Below are positions 17,816 through 26,466 of a stretch of 64,000 nt of DNA, one piece after another. The stretch spans positions 124,001 to 188,000 of the forward strand of contig NZ_FNYS01000002.1 in assembly GCF_900109075.1 (NCBI RefSeq), given 5' to 3'. The DNA is from Myroides marinus. Lineage in GTDB: Bacteria > Bacteroidota > Bacteroidia > Flavobacteriales > Flavobacteriaceae. Below the pieces are notes generated by a model. The model made no database searches. It was given only the letters and a program-made list of their open reading frames with translations, and was not told the DNA's origin. Positions within the stretch are counted from its first letter, which is position 1. Each line of letters opens with the position of its first letter. The position numbers and the translations under genes are program-made.

Positions 17816-18376
17816 ATGAGAGTATTAGTAATCGACAACTATGATTCGTTTATCTATAATGTGATACACATCCTAAAGGAACTAGGTATAAAGGATATAG
17901 ATGTAGTGAAAAACGACAAAATAGAGATCACTTCTATAGATAACTATGACAAGATTATTTTATCTCCTGGTCCAGGCATTCCCTCTGAGGCAGGTAAGCT
18001 AATGGAGGTCATAGCCTATGCTGCTCCCCATAAGGATATACTAGGTATCTGTCTAGGACATCAGGCTATAGGAGAGTATTATGGACATAACCTTAAGAGA
18101 TTAGCAGCTCCCCTACATGGTATCTCATCTCCTATACAGTTAGCTGTATCAGATACACTCTTTGCTAATGTAGCTGATCATTCTCCTATCGCACATTATC
18201 ACTCGTGGGTTATAGAGGAAAGTGATAGCGAGCTAGATATCACTGCCTATGATGAGCATCAGAATATTATGGCGCTAAAGCATCGCTCGCTAAATATCAG
18301 AGGAGTACAGTTTCACCCAGAGTCTATCCTCACTACTTACGGCAAAGAGATTATTAAAAATTGGATTAAAAACTAA
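17816..18376 (+). CDS. trpG: anthranilate synthase component II (glutamine amidotransferase)
   Basis: This 186-residue class I glutamine amidotransferase supplies ammonia to TrpE. The nucleophile Cys lies in GICLGHQAIGEYYG (near residue 81), and the His-Glu pair of the triad in GVQFHPESILT. The opening VLVIDNYDSFIYNV is the usual start of the family. It could in principle also serve a PabB protein, but its place between trpE and trpD points to tryptophan synthesis. trpD starts 4 bases after its stop. Confidence 0.96.
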   Translation: MRVLVIDNYDSFIYNVIHILKELGIKDIDVVKNDKIEITSIDNYDKIILSPGPGIPSEAGKLMEVIAYAAPHKDILGICLGHQAIGEYYGHNLKRLAAPLHGISSPIQLAVSDTLFANVADHSPIAHYHSWVIEESDSELDITAYDEHQNIMALKHRSLNIRGVQFHPESILTTYGKEIIKNWIKN

Positions 18377-18380
18377 GGTT

Positions 18381-19373
18381 ATGAAAGAGACATTAAATCA
18401 CCTAATACAACATAAGACATTAACTACAGATCAGGCTAAAGATATTGTTATCAATATGGCTAATGATCAATACTCAGACGCTCAGATGGCAGCTCTATTG
18501 ACCACGTTTATCATGAGACCGATTACGCTAGATGAGTTAAGAGGATTTAGAGAAGGAATGCTACTTCTGGCCAATAAGGTAGATCTATCAGACTATAATC
18601 CTATGGATCTATGCGGTACAGGTGGAGATGGTAAAGACACCTTTAATATATCTACTCTATCTTCATTCATCACTGCTGGTGCAGGTGTACCAGTAGCTAA
18701 ACATGGTAACTATGGAGTGTCTTCTATATCTGGGTCTTCTAGCGTGATGGAGATGCTAGGTATCCCATTTAAAAGTACAGAAGCTGAATTAAAAGAGCAG
18801 TTAGAGGCTGCTAATATCTGCTTCCTTCACGCACCCTTATTTCATCCTGCTATGAAGCGTATCGCTCCAGTCCGCAAGGCATTAGGAGTTAAGACGTTCT
18901 TTAATATGCTAGGCCCTCTGACTAATCCTGCTCAACCTAAGGTTCAGCTAGTAGGTCTGTTTAATCTAGAGTTACTGCGTATGTATAAGTATTTCTTACA
19001 GGCAGAGAATACACAGTATAGCATCATCCACGCCTTAGATGGTTATGATGAATGTAGTCTGACTAAAACAGTAAAACTGATTAATAACAAAGAAGAAAAG
19101 ATTATAGATGCTGCTTACTTTAATACACTTCCAGTATTAGAAGAAGATATCAAAGGAGGAAGAACAGTGGAAGAATCAGCTTATATCTTCTGGCAGATAC
19201 TTAAAGGCAAAGGTACATCTGCTCAGAACGAAGTTGTACTTGCGAATAGTGCCCTTGCCATAAATACCTATTACCCTGAACTAAGTATTCTAGAAGCTAA
19301 AGAGAAAGCGACAGAATCTTTATTTGGAGGAAAAGCAAAACAGACATTTGAGATATTAAAAGATTTGAGATGA
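18381..19373 (+). CDS. trpD: anthranilate phosphoribosyltransferase
   Basis: This 330-residue enzyme joins anthranilate to PRPP. The PRPP-binding motif GTGGDGKDTFNIST lies near residues 75-88, and KHGNYGVSS near 103-111 lines the anthranilate site. The N-terminal helical domain and full length are present. It is not fused to TrpG. Its final codons overlap the trpC start by 4 bases (ATGA), a sign of coupled translation. Confidence 0.96.
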   Translation: MKETLNHLIQHKTLTTDQAKDIVINMANDQYSDAQMAALLTTFIMRPITLDELRGFREGMLLLANKVDLSDYNPMDLCGTGGDGKDTFNISTLSSFITAGAGVPVAKHGNYGVSSISGSSSVMEMLGIPFKSTEAELKEQLEAANICFLHAPLFHPAMKRIAPVRKALGVKTFFNMLGPLTNPAQPKVQLVGLFNLELLRMYKYFLQAENTQYSIIHALDGYDECSLTKTVKLINNKEEKIIDAAYFNTLPVLEEDIKGGRTVEESAYIFWQILKGKGTSAQNEVVLANSALAINTYYPELSILEAKEKATESLFGGKAKQTFEILKDLR

Positions 19374-20158
19374 AAATACTAGAAAAAATAAAAGCACATA
19401 AGCTTATCGAGATACAACAGAGAAAGCAAATAAAGAGCATAGAACAGCTTAAACTATCTGAGCTATATAACAGAGTATCAATAGACTTTAAGGCTAGTAT
19501 ACTGTCTAAAAACAACAGAGCCATCATCGCTGAGTTTAAGAGACAGTCTCCTTCTAAAGGAGTGATTCACCCAGATGCTGATGTTATCTCGATAGTAAAG
19601 GGGTATGAATCTAATGGAGCTGCAGCACTGTCGATACTAAACGATAATCACTTCTTCGGGGCATTAGAGACAGACTTTGCTAATGCTAGAGCATCTGTAA
19701 ACCTTCCATTGCTACAAAAGGATTTTATTCTCGATGAATATCAATTAGTAGAGGCAAAAGCAATAGGAGCTGATGCTATCTTATTAATCGCAAAGATGCT
19801 CCCAGTAGAACGTATAAAGGTACTTGCAGACTATGCACATCAATTAGGGTTACAGGTACTGCTAGAAACGCATACTGAACAAGAGATACTAGATCACTTA
19901 CATACTGAGTTTGATCTTATAGGGATAAATAATAGAGACCTTAACACCTTTGAGGTAAATATAAAGCACAGTATAGCTCTAGCTAATCTACTACCTCAAC
20001 AAGCAGTGAAGATAGCAGAAAGCGGTATACAAGACGCTAATACTTTACTCGAATTGGCAAACAATGGTTTCTCTGGTTTCTTAATGGGTGAATACTTTAT
20101 GAAGACTGCTAATCCTGCAGAACAGTTAAATGCGTTACAACAAGAAATCAGGAGGTAG
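19370..20158 (+). CDS. trpC: indole-3-glycerol-phosphate synthase
   Basis: This 262-residue TIM-barrel enzyme closes the indole ring. The catalytic Lys and Ser region IIAEFKRQSPSKG is near residues 49-61, QKDFILDEYQ carries the second catalytic Lys, and LIGINNRDLNTFEV and IAESGI are conserved phosphate-site strands. It is a separate gene from trpF, unlike the fused protein of E. coli. The start overlaps trpD by 4 bases. Confidence 0.96.
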   Translation: MKILEKIKAHKLIEIQQRKQIKSIEQLKLSELYNRVSIDFKASILSKNNRAIIAEFKRQSPSKGVIHPDADVISIVKGYESNGAAALSILNDNHFFGALETDFANARASVNLPLLQKDFILDEYQLVEAKAIGADAILLIAKMLPVERIKVLADYAHQLGLQVLLETHTEQEILDHLHTEFDLIGINNRDLNTFEVNIKHSIALANLLPQQAVKIAESGIQDANTLLELANNGFSGFLMGEYFMKTANPAEQLNALQQEIRR

Positions 20159-20164
20159 TCATAG

Positions 20165-20800
20165 ATGAAAAAGATAAAGATATGTGGAATGTTTGATCCT
20201 AAGAATATCGATACCATCAGTCAAGAAGATATCGATCTTATGGGGTTCATATTTTATTCTAAGTCTAAACGCTATGTGCGAGAAGATATCAACAAGGCTG
20301 TTGATAACCTACCTCAACATATCAAAAAGGTAGGTGTATTCGTCAATGCAACTAGAGAAGAGGTAATTAAACGAATAACTCAATATCACTTAGATTATGT
20401 ACAACTACACGGTGACGAAAGCCCAGAAGATTGTGCGTATTATAAAGATAAAGGTATTAAGGTAATCAAAGCCTTTTCTATTGGACAAGTTGCAGATTTA
20501 GAAATGGTAGCTCCTTACAGTAACTACTGTGATCTATTTATATTCGATACTCCTACTTCGGATTATGGTGGTAGTGGATTATCATTTGACTGGGATGTAT
20601 TAAAACATTATCGCCAAGATACCCCCTATCTACTAAGTGGAGGACTAGGATTACATAACATAGAGTCTGCCTTACTATTACGAGATGATAGATTAATAGG
20701 ATTTGACCTCAACAGTAAATTAGAAAACGATCAACATCATAAAGACATAACACTAGTGAGAGAGCTAGTCAAAAATATACGAGAATATGAAAGAATTTAA
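20165..20800 (+). CDS. trpF: phosphoribosylanthranilate isomerase
   Basis: This 211-residue TIM-barrel isomerase carries out the Amadori rearrangement. The catalytic Cys is in [10 protein letters not shown] (Cys7) and the catalytic Asp in [23 protein letters not shown] and GFDLNSKLE form the phosphate-binding end. After KICGM most homologues have Thr, where this one has Phe; the catalytic residues are unaffected. Its 3' end overlaps trpB by 14 bases. Confidence 0.94.
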   Translation: MKKIKICGMFDPKNIDTISQEDIDLMGFIFYSKSKRYVREDINKAVDNLPQHIKKVGVFVNATREEVIKRITQYHLDYVQLHGDESPEDCAYYKDKGIKVIKAFSIGQVADLEMVAPYSNYCDLFIFDTPTSDYGGSGLSFDWDVLKHYRQDTPYLLSGGLGLHNIESALLLRDDRLIGFDLNSKLENDQHHKDITLVRELVKNIREYERI

Positions 20801-21974
20801 TCCAAACGAACAAGGATACTACGGCGAATACGGAGGTGCATTTATCCCTGAGATGCTCTATAAAAATGTATCTGACTTACAAGAGAAATACTTAGAGATT
20901 ATACAGACAGAAGATTTTCAGCAGGAGCTTAACCAGTTGCTTAAAGATTATGTAGGAAGACCTACTCCTCTATTCTACTCTGCTAACTTATCAGCTAAAT
21001 ACAAAGCTAAGATCTATCTAAAGAGAGAAGATCTAAACCATACGGGTGCTCATAAGATAAACAATACAATAGGGCAAGTTCTATTAGCAAAACGCTTAGG
21101 TAAAAAGAGAATTATAGCAGAGACAGGTGCGGGACAGCATGGAGTAGCTACTGCTACTACGTGTGCATTGTTAAACTTAGAGTGCACAGTATTTATGGGA
21201 GCTCACGATATAGAACGTCAAAAGCCAAATGTAGAACGTATGCGCATGTTAGGGGCTAAAGTAGTAGCGGCAGAGAGTGGTAGTAAAACATTAAAGGATG
21301 CAACTAACGAGGCTATTAGAGAATGGATAAATAACCCACAAGAGACTTACTATGTGATTGGTTCTGTAGTAGGTCCTCACCCTTATCCTGATATGGTAGC
21401 TAAGTTTCAATCTATTATCAGCAAGGAGATTAAGGTACAACTAGAAGAACAGGAAGGCACACCTAATCCTGACTATGTGGTAGCTTGTGTAGGTGGTGGT
21501 AGTAATGCTATGGGAGCATTCTATCATTTTATAGACAATGGTCATACTAATCTTATCGCGGTAGAGGCTGCTGGTAAAGGAGTGAATACTGGACAAACTG
21601 CAGCTACTATAGCTCTAGGTAAACAAGGTATTATCCACGGTAGTAAAACTTATCTTATACAAACTGAAGACGGGCAGATTATAGAGCCTTACTCTATCTC
21701 TGCTGGATTAGATTACCCTGGTATAGGACCTGCACACGCTTATCTAAGTGATATGGGCAAGATAACTGTGGGTAGTATCACTGATGACGAGGCTATCAAG
21801 GCGGCTTTTGAACTAACACGTATAGATGGTATCATACCCGCTCTAGAGTCTGCTCATGCATTAGCCTACTTAAATAAGATGAACTTAAAAGAAAGTGATA
21901 TCGTAGTAGTGAACTTATCAGGACGTGGAGATAAAGACATGATTACTTACTCTAAATACTTTAACCATGAATAA
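20787..21974 (+). CDS. trpB: tryptophan synthase beta chain
   Basis: This 395-residue PLP enzyme condenses indole with serine. The PLP-binding Lys is in [13 protein letters not shown] near residue 89. The indole-site motif [11 protein letters not shown] and the PLP-phosphate loop [12 protein letters not shown] are intact, and the serine-site region [13 protein letters not shown] is clear. The start ATG at 20787 lies inside the trpF frame, and the end overlaps trpA by 8 bases, so TrpA and TrpB are probably made in a fixed ratio. Confidence 0.97.
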   Translation: MKEFNPNEQGYYGEYGGAFIPEMLYKNVSDLQEKYLEIIQTEDFQQELNQLLKDYVGRPTPLFYSANLSAKYKAKIYLKREDLNHTGAHKINNTIGQVLLAKRLGKKRIIAETGAGQHGVATATTCALLNLECTVFMGAHDIERQKPNVERMRMLGAKVVAAESGSKTLKDATNEAIREWINNPQETYYVIGSVVGPHPYPDMVAKFQSIISKEIKVQLEEQEGTPNPDYVVACVGGGSNAMGAFYHFIDNGHTNLIAVEAAGKGVNTGQTAATIALGKQGIIHGSKTYLIQTEDGQIIEPYSISAGLDYPGIGPAHAYLSDMGKITVGSITDDEAIKAAFELTRIDGIIPALESAHALAYLNKMNLKESDIVVVNLSGRGDKDMITYSKYFNHE

Positions 21975-22737
21975 CAGAATTAATACACTCTTCTCTGAGA
22001 AGAAATCTAATATACTTTCGATATACTTCACTGCAGGTTATCCTGCATTAGACGACACGATGACTATCTTAAAGAATCTAGATACAGCAGGTGTTGATCT
22101 AGCAGAGATAGGAATGCCATTCTCTGATCCATTAGCAGATGGTCCAGTGATACAGCACAGCAGCGAACAGGCATTACTAAATGGTATTACAATAGCAAGA
22201 TTATTTGAGCAGCTAAAAGAGATGAGACAACACATTACTATGCCTATTGTATTAATGGGATACCTTAACCCTGTAATGCGATATGGTGTAGAAGCTTTCT
22301 TAGCCAAATGTGCAGAGGTAGGTGTAGATGGTATTATCTTACCTGATCTACCTATGGATTACTATCTGTCACACTTTAAGACTCACTGTGAATATTATAA
22401 TATCAGTAATATTATGTTGATAAGTAATGATACTTCTGTAGAACGAGTACGCCAGATAGATGAGCAGACTAACGGATTTATATACCTAGTGTCTTCTAAT
22501 GGTACTACAGGTTCTAATAAATCACTAGAAAGCCAACAGGATTATTACAGACATATACGAAGCCTAGAGCTAAATAATCCAGCTTTAATAGGTTTTGGCG
22601 TAAGAGATAAGCAGACGTATGAATTAACTAATCAATACAGTTCTGGGGCGATAATAGGTACAGCATTTATGAAGCACATTAGTGAACATGGGATAGATAC
22701 AGATTCAATACAAAACTTCGTAAAAGGTATTAGATAA
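21967..22737 (+). CDS. trpA: tryptophan synthase alpha chain
   Basis: This 256-residue TIM-barrel subunit splits indole-glycerol phosphate and passes indole to TrpB. The catalytic Glu is in [17 protein letters not shown] (near residue 47), and the Asp in [23 protein letters not shown] and GFGVRDKQT form the phosphate site. It is the last gene of trpEGDCFBA; a strong palindromic terminator follows about 75 bases downstream. Confidence 0.96.
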   Translation: MNNRINTLFSEKKSNILSIYFTAGYPALDDTMTILKNLDTAGVDLAEIGMPFSDPLADGPVIQHSSEQALLNGITIARLFEQLKEMRQHITMPIVLMGYLNPVMRYGVEAFLAKCAEVGVDGIILPDLPMDYYLSHFKTHCEYYNISNIMLISNDTSVERVRQIDEQTNGFIYLVSSNGTTGSNKSLESQQDYYRHIRSLELNNPALIGFGVRDKQTYELTNQYSSGAIIGTAFMKHISEHGIDTDSIQNFVKGIR

Positions 22738-22811
22738 TTAATACTGTCCCTATTATAACACATTCATCTCAATTAACTAATTGTTCCCCTAACAAAACCA
22801 CAAATACAAAA

Positions 22812-22840
22812 AAAGGCAGTCTGATCAGACTGCCTTTATA
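22812..22840. terminator. bidirectional terminator between trpA and the feo genes
   Basis: A perfect 26-base palindrome, AAAGGCAGTCTGA and its complement, is flanked by A on the left and T on the right. It can end trpA transcripts on the plus strand and feo transcripts on the minus strand. Confidence 0.88.
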
Positions 22841-22859
22841 TTTTATCAAAGGTTATACC

Positions 22860-22991
22860 TTAAGAACATCCGCAGCTACCTCCGCCACAAGAACCTTTCT
22901 TCTTATTATTACCTTTCCAAAAACCTTTTTTAATGATATACCCTAGTGCAATAATTACAATTGCATAGGCAATTATTTCTTGGTATCCCAT
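22860..22991 (-). CDS. FeoB-associated Cys-rich membrane microprotein
   Basis: This 43-residue protein starts 6 bases after the feoB stop on the same strand. Residues 3-20 form one hydrophobic helix (YQEIIAYAIVIIALGYII), followed by a basic stretch and a C-terminal CGGGSCGCS cluster with three Cys. Small proteins of this plan, one helix plus a Cys-rich tail, are commonly encoded beside feoB and have been annotated as FeoB-associated. A role in iron handling at the membrane is inferred from position only. Confidence 0.82.
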   Translation of the reverse strand: MGYQEIIAYAIVIIALGYIIKKGFWKGNNKKKGSCGGGSCGCS

Positions 22992-22997
22992 ATTGTT

Positions 22998-25106
22998 TTA
23001 TTTTAAAAGTTGATATGCTATAAGTGCTGCAACATAAGCTAGAACTGTCATAAATACCAATTGGTAAATAGTCCACTTCCATGACTTAGTTTCTCTTCTC
23101 ACAATTGCTACTGTAGCTGTACACTGCATTGCAAAAGCATAAAAGAACATCAGTGATACTCCACTCGCTAGTGTAAACACTGGCTGGCCAGTATCTGGCC
23201 ATATCTCAGCTGCCATCTTTTGTTTAATACGTCCGTCCTCGTCATTCTCATCACCAGAACCTACGTTATAAATAGTACCTAGTACACCTACGAAGATTTC
23301 ACGTCCTACGAAAGATGATAATACTGCGATACCTACCTTCCAGTCATACCCTAATGGTTTGATTACTGGTTCTATTGTTTTTCCAAGAATACCAATGTAA
23401 GAGTTCTCTAACTTATAACTAGCTATATGCTCGCTTAGTTCTTCTTCACTTACTTCTTTATCTTGATATACTTCTGTGATATGTTGTTCTGCATTCTCAA
23501 AACGCTCTCCTGGTCCGTGTGCACCTAAGAACCAAATAATAATAGATAATACAAAGATGATCTTACCAGCACCTACTACGAATGCTTTAGTCTTCTCATA
23601 CATATTTACTACTACGTTCTTGATAATTGGAGTACGGTAGTTAGGCATCTCGATTACGAAGTAAGATTTGCGCTCACTCTTAATATATTTACTTAAAGCC
23701 CAAGAAGAAACTAATGCTGCTAAAAATCCGATTAGATAGAACAGTGTTAGTGTTAATCCTTGTATACTCAAGAAACCGAAAATACGGGTATCTGGAATAA
23801 CTAAAGCAATAATGATAATATATACTGGAATACGTGCTGAACACGTTGTAAACGGTGTCACAAGTATTGTAATCAATCTCTCTTTTGGATTCTCGATATT
23901 ACGAGCAGACATAATAGCTGGGATAGCACATGCATTACCTGAGATAAGAGGCACAACTGACTTACCACTTAATCCAAATGGACGCATCAACTTATCCATT
24001 AAGAATACTACTCTACTCATATATCCTGTCTCCTCTAGGATAGAGATAAACATAAACAAGATAGCAATCTGTGGAATGAAAGGCATTACCCCTCCAATAC
24101 CTGGTACGATACCATCTGCTATAAGATCAGTAAGTTTACCTGGTTCCATTACTTCATGTACCCAAGTGCTAAGATTAGCAAACTGCTCATCTATCCAATC
24201 CATTGGAATACTAGACCATTCAAAAATAGCCTGAAACACCAACATCATAATAAAGAAGAAGATAAGATATCCATACACTTTATGTGTAAGAATTCTATCA
24301 ACTTTAGTACGAATATCACTAGCTTTATTTACATCACGTGAGTAAGTCTCTTTTAAAGCATCATTGATAAATTGGTAACGCTTAATAGTCTTCTTATGCT
24401 GAAGCTTCTTGATTTCATTCTCAGACAAATGAATCCCTTTAGCTTCTATTTCTTTCTTACCAATATTTCCAATCTTGATATCTTGTGAATAAATCATCCA
24501 CAGTTTAAATACTGAAAGATTAGAGAATGTCAAAGCAAGTTTACTAAAGAACTCAGTGTCCACAGCCGTAGCGTTAAGACATGGTTCTATAGAAAAGTTT
24601 TTATAGTCTAATACAGCTTGTTTTAACTCTTGAATACCAAGTTTCTTCTTAGCACTGATTAAAACAATCTTTGTATTTAATTTCTTTTCTAACTCGGCTA
24701 TCTTAATACTAATACCTTTCTCCTCCATGTGGTCAGCCATATTAATAGCTAACACAGTAGGGAACCCAAGCTCTTTAACTTGAGTAAACAGTAATAAGTT
24801 ACGTTTTAAGTTTTCGATATCAGCTACAACAATAGCTACATCTGGATAGTCTTCATTCGTTGGGTCGAACAATAAATCAAGTACGATACGTTCATCTTCA
24901 GAACTCGCATTAATACTATATGTACCTGGTAAGTCAATGATAGTAGCGTTCACTTCATCATCTAACTTTGCTACACCAGACTTCTTGTCAACAGTAATAC
25001 CTGGATAGTTACCTATCTTATGGTTAAGCCCTGTTAAGGCATTGAATACAGAGGTTTTCCCTACGTTAGGATTACCTATTAGGGCAACTTTTATTTTTTT
25101 TTTCAT
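22998..25106 (-). CDS. feoB: ferrous iron transport protein B
   Basis: This 702-residue protein is the Fe(II) permease with an N-terminal G domain. G1 is GNPNVGKTS (residues 10-18), G3 DLPGTYS (near 58-64) and the G4 region NMADH (near 120). The membrane half has two Gate-type regions with the conserved Cys in GNACAIPAI and TTCSARIPVY, and the AAxIWPDTGQ region near residue 637. It is preceded by feoA on the same strand (26-base gap) and followed by the Cys-rich microprotein. Length is typical. Confidence 0.97.
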   Translation of the reverse strand: MKKKIKVALIGNPNVGKTSVFNALTGLNHKIGNYPGITVDKKSGVAKLDDEVNATIIDLPGTYSINASSEDERIVLDLLFDPTNEDYPDVAIVVADIENLKRNLLLFTQVKELGFPTVLAINMADHMEEKGISIKIAELEKKLNTKIVLISAKKKLGIQELKQAVLDYKNFSIEPCLNATAVDTEFFSKLALTFSNLSVFKLWMIYSQDIKIGNIGKKEIEAKGIHLSENEIKKLQHKKTIKRYQFINDALKETYSRDVNKASDIRTKVDRILTHKVYGYLIFFFIMMLVFQAIFEWSSIPMDWIDEQFANLSTWVHEVMEPGKLTDLIADGIVPGIGGVMPFIPQIAILFMFISILEETGYMSRVVFLMDKLMRPFGLSGKSVVPLISGNACAIPAIMSARNIENPKERLITILVTPFTTCSARIPVYIIIIALVIPDTRIFGFLSIQGLTLTLFYLIGFLAALVSSWALSKYIKSERKSYFVIEMPNYRTPIIKNVVVNMYEKTKAFVVGAGKIIFVLSIIIWFLGAHGPGERFENAEQHITEVYQDKEVSEEELSEHIASYKLENSYIGILGKTIEPVIKPLGYDWKVGIAVLSSFVGREIFVGVLGTIYNVGSGDENDEDGRIKQKMAAEIWPDTGQPVFTLASGVSLMFFYAFAMQCTATVAIVRRETKSWKWTIYQLVFMTVLAYVAALIAYQLLK

Positions 25107-25132
25107 TAATTCCTTATAATATCTTAATCTAA

Positions 25133-25363
25133 TTAGCCTACTAGTTCTACTTGAATTTCTCTAGCTAATTCTTTGCGAATAGATAAATGCGTATCGTTGA
25201 TACACAGATATATTGGATCCCCAAGAGGAGCAACTTCTAAAAGTTCTACGGCGTTACCAGGTAAACATCCCATTTCCAATAATTTTAAAGGAACTTTATG
25301 CATATCAAAGTCTGCTATTACTCCTTTTTCATTTCTTTTCAATAAGTCTAAAGTTGTACTCAC
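25133..25363 (-). CDS. feoA: ferrous iron transport protein A
   Basis: This is a small SH3-like FeoA protein of 76 residues, thought to modulate FeoB. Typical features are the opening TTLDLLKRNEKG, LLEMGCLPGNAVELL in the middle and the final LAREIQVELVG. I place the start at the GTG at 25363. An in-frame TTG at 25390 lies inside the -7 promoter box, so it should be upstream of the transcript start, and the GTG gives the usual protein length. The gene is first in the feoA-feoB-microprotein unit. Confidence 0.9.
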   Translation of the reverse strand: MSTTLDLLKRNEKGVIADFDMHKVPLKLLEMGCLPGNAVELLEVAPLGDPIYLCINDTHLSIRKELAREIQVELVG

Positions 25364-25367
25364 CTTA

Positions 25368-25439
25368 TTTAGATTTAATTTATATTGCAAATTTAGTCAA
25401 TTAAAAAGATTTAAGAAGTATTATTTAGATTAAATCTCA
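25368..25439 (-). promoter_or_regulatory. feo promoter with paired palindromic operator-like sites
   Basis: TAAATTTG on the minus strand (25388-25395) is a perfect -7 box about 25 bases before the feoA GTG. Two near-identical sites flank it: TTATTTAGATTAAATCT (around 25421-25437, arms AGATT/AATCT) and TTATTTAGATTTAATTT (around 25365-25381). Such TTTAGATTnAATCTAA-type palindromes resemble operators of DtxR/MntR-type metal regulators in form. The position, one overlapping the start region and one upstream, suits metal-dependent repression. The regulator's identity is inferred, not shown. Confidence 0.55.
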
Positions 25440-25537
25440 TAATAAAAACTACTAATCTTCTTATTTACACCTTCTTTAGAACCTTTAAACAGGGTGAAGT
25501 GCAAAAAGCAGGCATAATTTTACAAATCTATAGCGAA

Positions 25538-25572
25538 CAAAAAAACCACTTAACATCTAAAGTTAAGTGGTT
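25538..25572 (-). terminator. terminator of the SCO gene
   Basis: AACCACTTAAC and GTTAAGTGGTT pair across a 7-base loop. On the minus strand the stem is followed by seven T, so it ends the SCO-family gene. Confidence 0.88.
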
Positions 25573-25597
25573 ATATAGATAGTAGACTAAAGTCTTA

Positions 25598-26305
25598 TTA
25601 CTTCTTACTCTTTTCATGCTCATATAGCCACTGGATATCTTCCCATAGCTGCTGCATATTCTTTGTTTCTTTATCTGGTGTATCTAAATTAGTTCCATCA
25701 TAGAATCCTCTGATACGACCATTACCATCTACTAGAATAAAGTTTTCTGTATGTACCATATCATACATCTGTTCTGGTGAACCAGTCTTCACTGCTAGAT
25801 ACGAATTACGTGCGATGTAATAAATCTCACGCTTATCACCTGTCACAAAATTCCAAATCTTATCATCAGCTCCTTTGTGTAGTGCATATTCTTTTAATAC
25901 AGGTACTGTATCAATATCTGGAGTTACAGAGTGAGATAATAATTTAACTCCTGGTAAGGTTTTAATTTTTTCTTGTAACCAAACCATATTATCACTCATA
26001 ATTGGACAAATCGTTTGACAAGTAGTAAAGAAGAAATCTGCTACATAGATATGCCCCTCGTAATCCTTATTAGTAATAGTATCTCCATTTTGGTTAATAA
26101 ACTTAAAAGCAGCTATTTTATGCTTTTGTTTATTAGCTTCATGTTGGATTAAACTATCTACCATTTCAGGATTAACCATAGATGGTGTATAGACAGGTAG
26201 TGATTTTCTATACTTCAATGCATCATAAAACAAGTACATGATTACAGCACATAAAAGGAAGAAGAAAATAAAAAAGTACTTATATTTCTTGAAAAAGTGT
26301 AACAT
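25598..26305 (-). CDS. SCO1/SenC-family copper chaperone
   Basis: This 235-residue protein has an N-terminal membrane anchor (residues 9-27, very rich in Phe) and an extracytoplasmic thioredoxin-like domain. The copper-binding pair lies in TTCQTICPIM (C-x3-C, near residue 95) and the distal His in VHTENF near residue 184. SCO proteins deliver copper to the CuA centre of cytochrome oxidase. No oxidase genes are in the window. It is a single-gene unit with its own terminator and a consensus -7 box upstream. Confidence 0.92.
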   Translation of the reverse strand: MLHFFKKYKYFFIFFFLLCAVIMYLFYDALKYRKSLPVYTPSMVNPEMVDSLIQHEANKQKHKIAAFKFINQNGDTITNKDYEGHIYVADFFFTTCQTICPIMSDNMVWLQEKIKTLPGVKLLSHSVTPDIDTVPVLKEYALHKGADDKIWNFVTGDKREIYYIARNSYLAVKTGSPEQMYDMVHTENFILVDGNGRIRGFYDGTNLDTPDKETKNMQQLWEDIQWLYEHEKSKK

Positions 26306-26322
26306 TTTAAATAGAGTTTCGA

Positions 26323-26330
26323 CAAACTTA
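26323..26330 (-). promoter_or_regulatory. -7 promoter box of the SCO gene
   Basis: TAAGTTTG on the minus strand matches TAnnTTTG and lies 17 bases before the SCO start codon. No good -33 element is seen. Confidence 0.5.
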
Positions 26331-26422
26331 CAAAAACGCTTCCATCTTTAAGGTTAAAGAGTTTATAAATAGAGGAACTCTTATTTCTACCATGGAACTT
26401 TACGATAATTAAAGATATTTTC

Positions 26423-26430
26423 TATTTTTG
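26423..26430 (+). promoter_or_regulatory. -7 promoter box of the M13 peptidase gene
   Basis: TATTTTTG matches TAnnTTTG exactly, 36 bases before the start codon of the M13 peptidase. A TTTA at 26398-26401 is a weak -33 candidate. Confidence 0.5.
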
Positions 26431-26466
26431 TTAGAATATCAATAGATACATAATCAATTTTATACT

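Noticed and set aside
25173..25433. plus-strand ORFs over the feoA promoter region
   Set aside because: Antisense shadows of feoA, with no motif; the minus-strand gene and its promoter explain the region.
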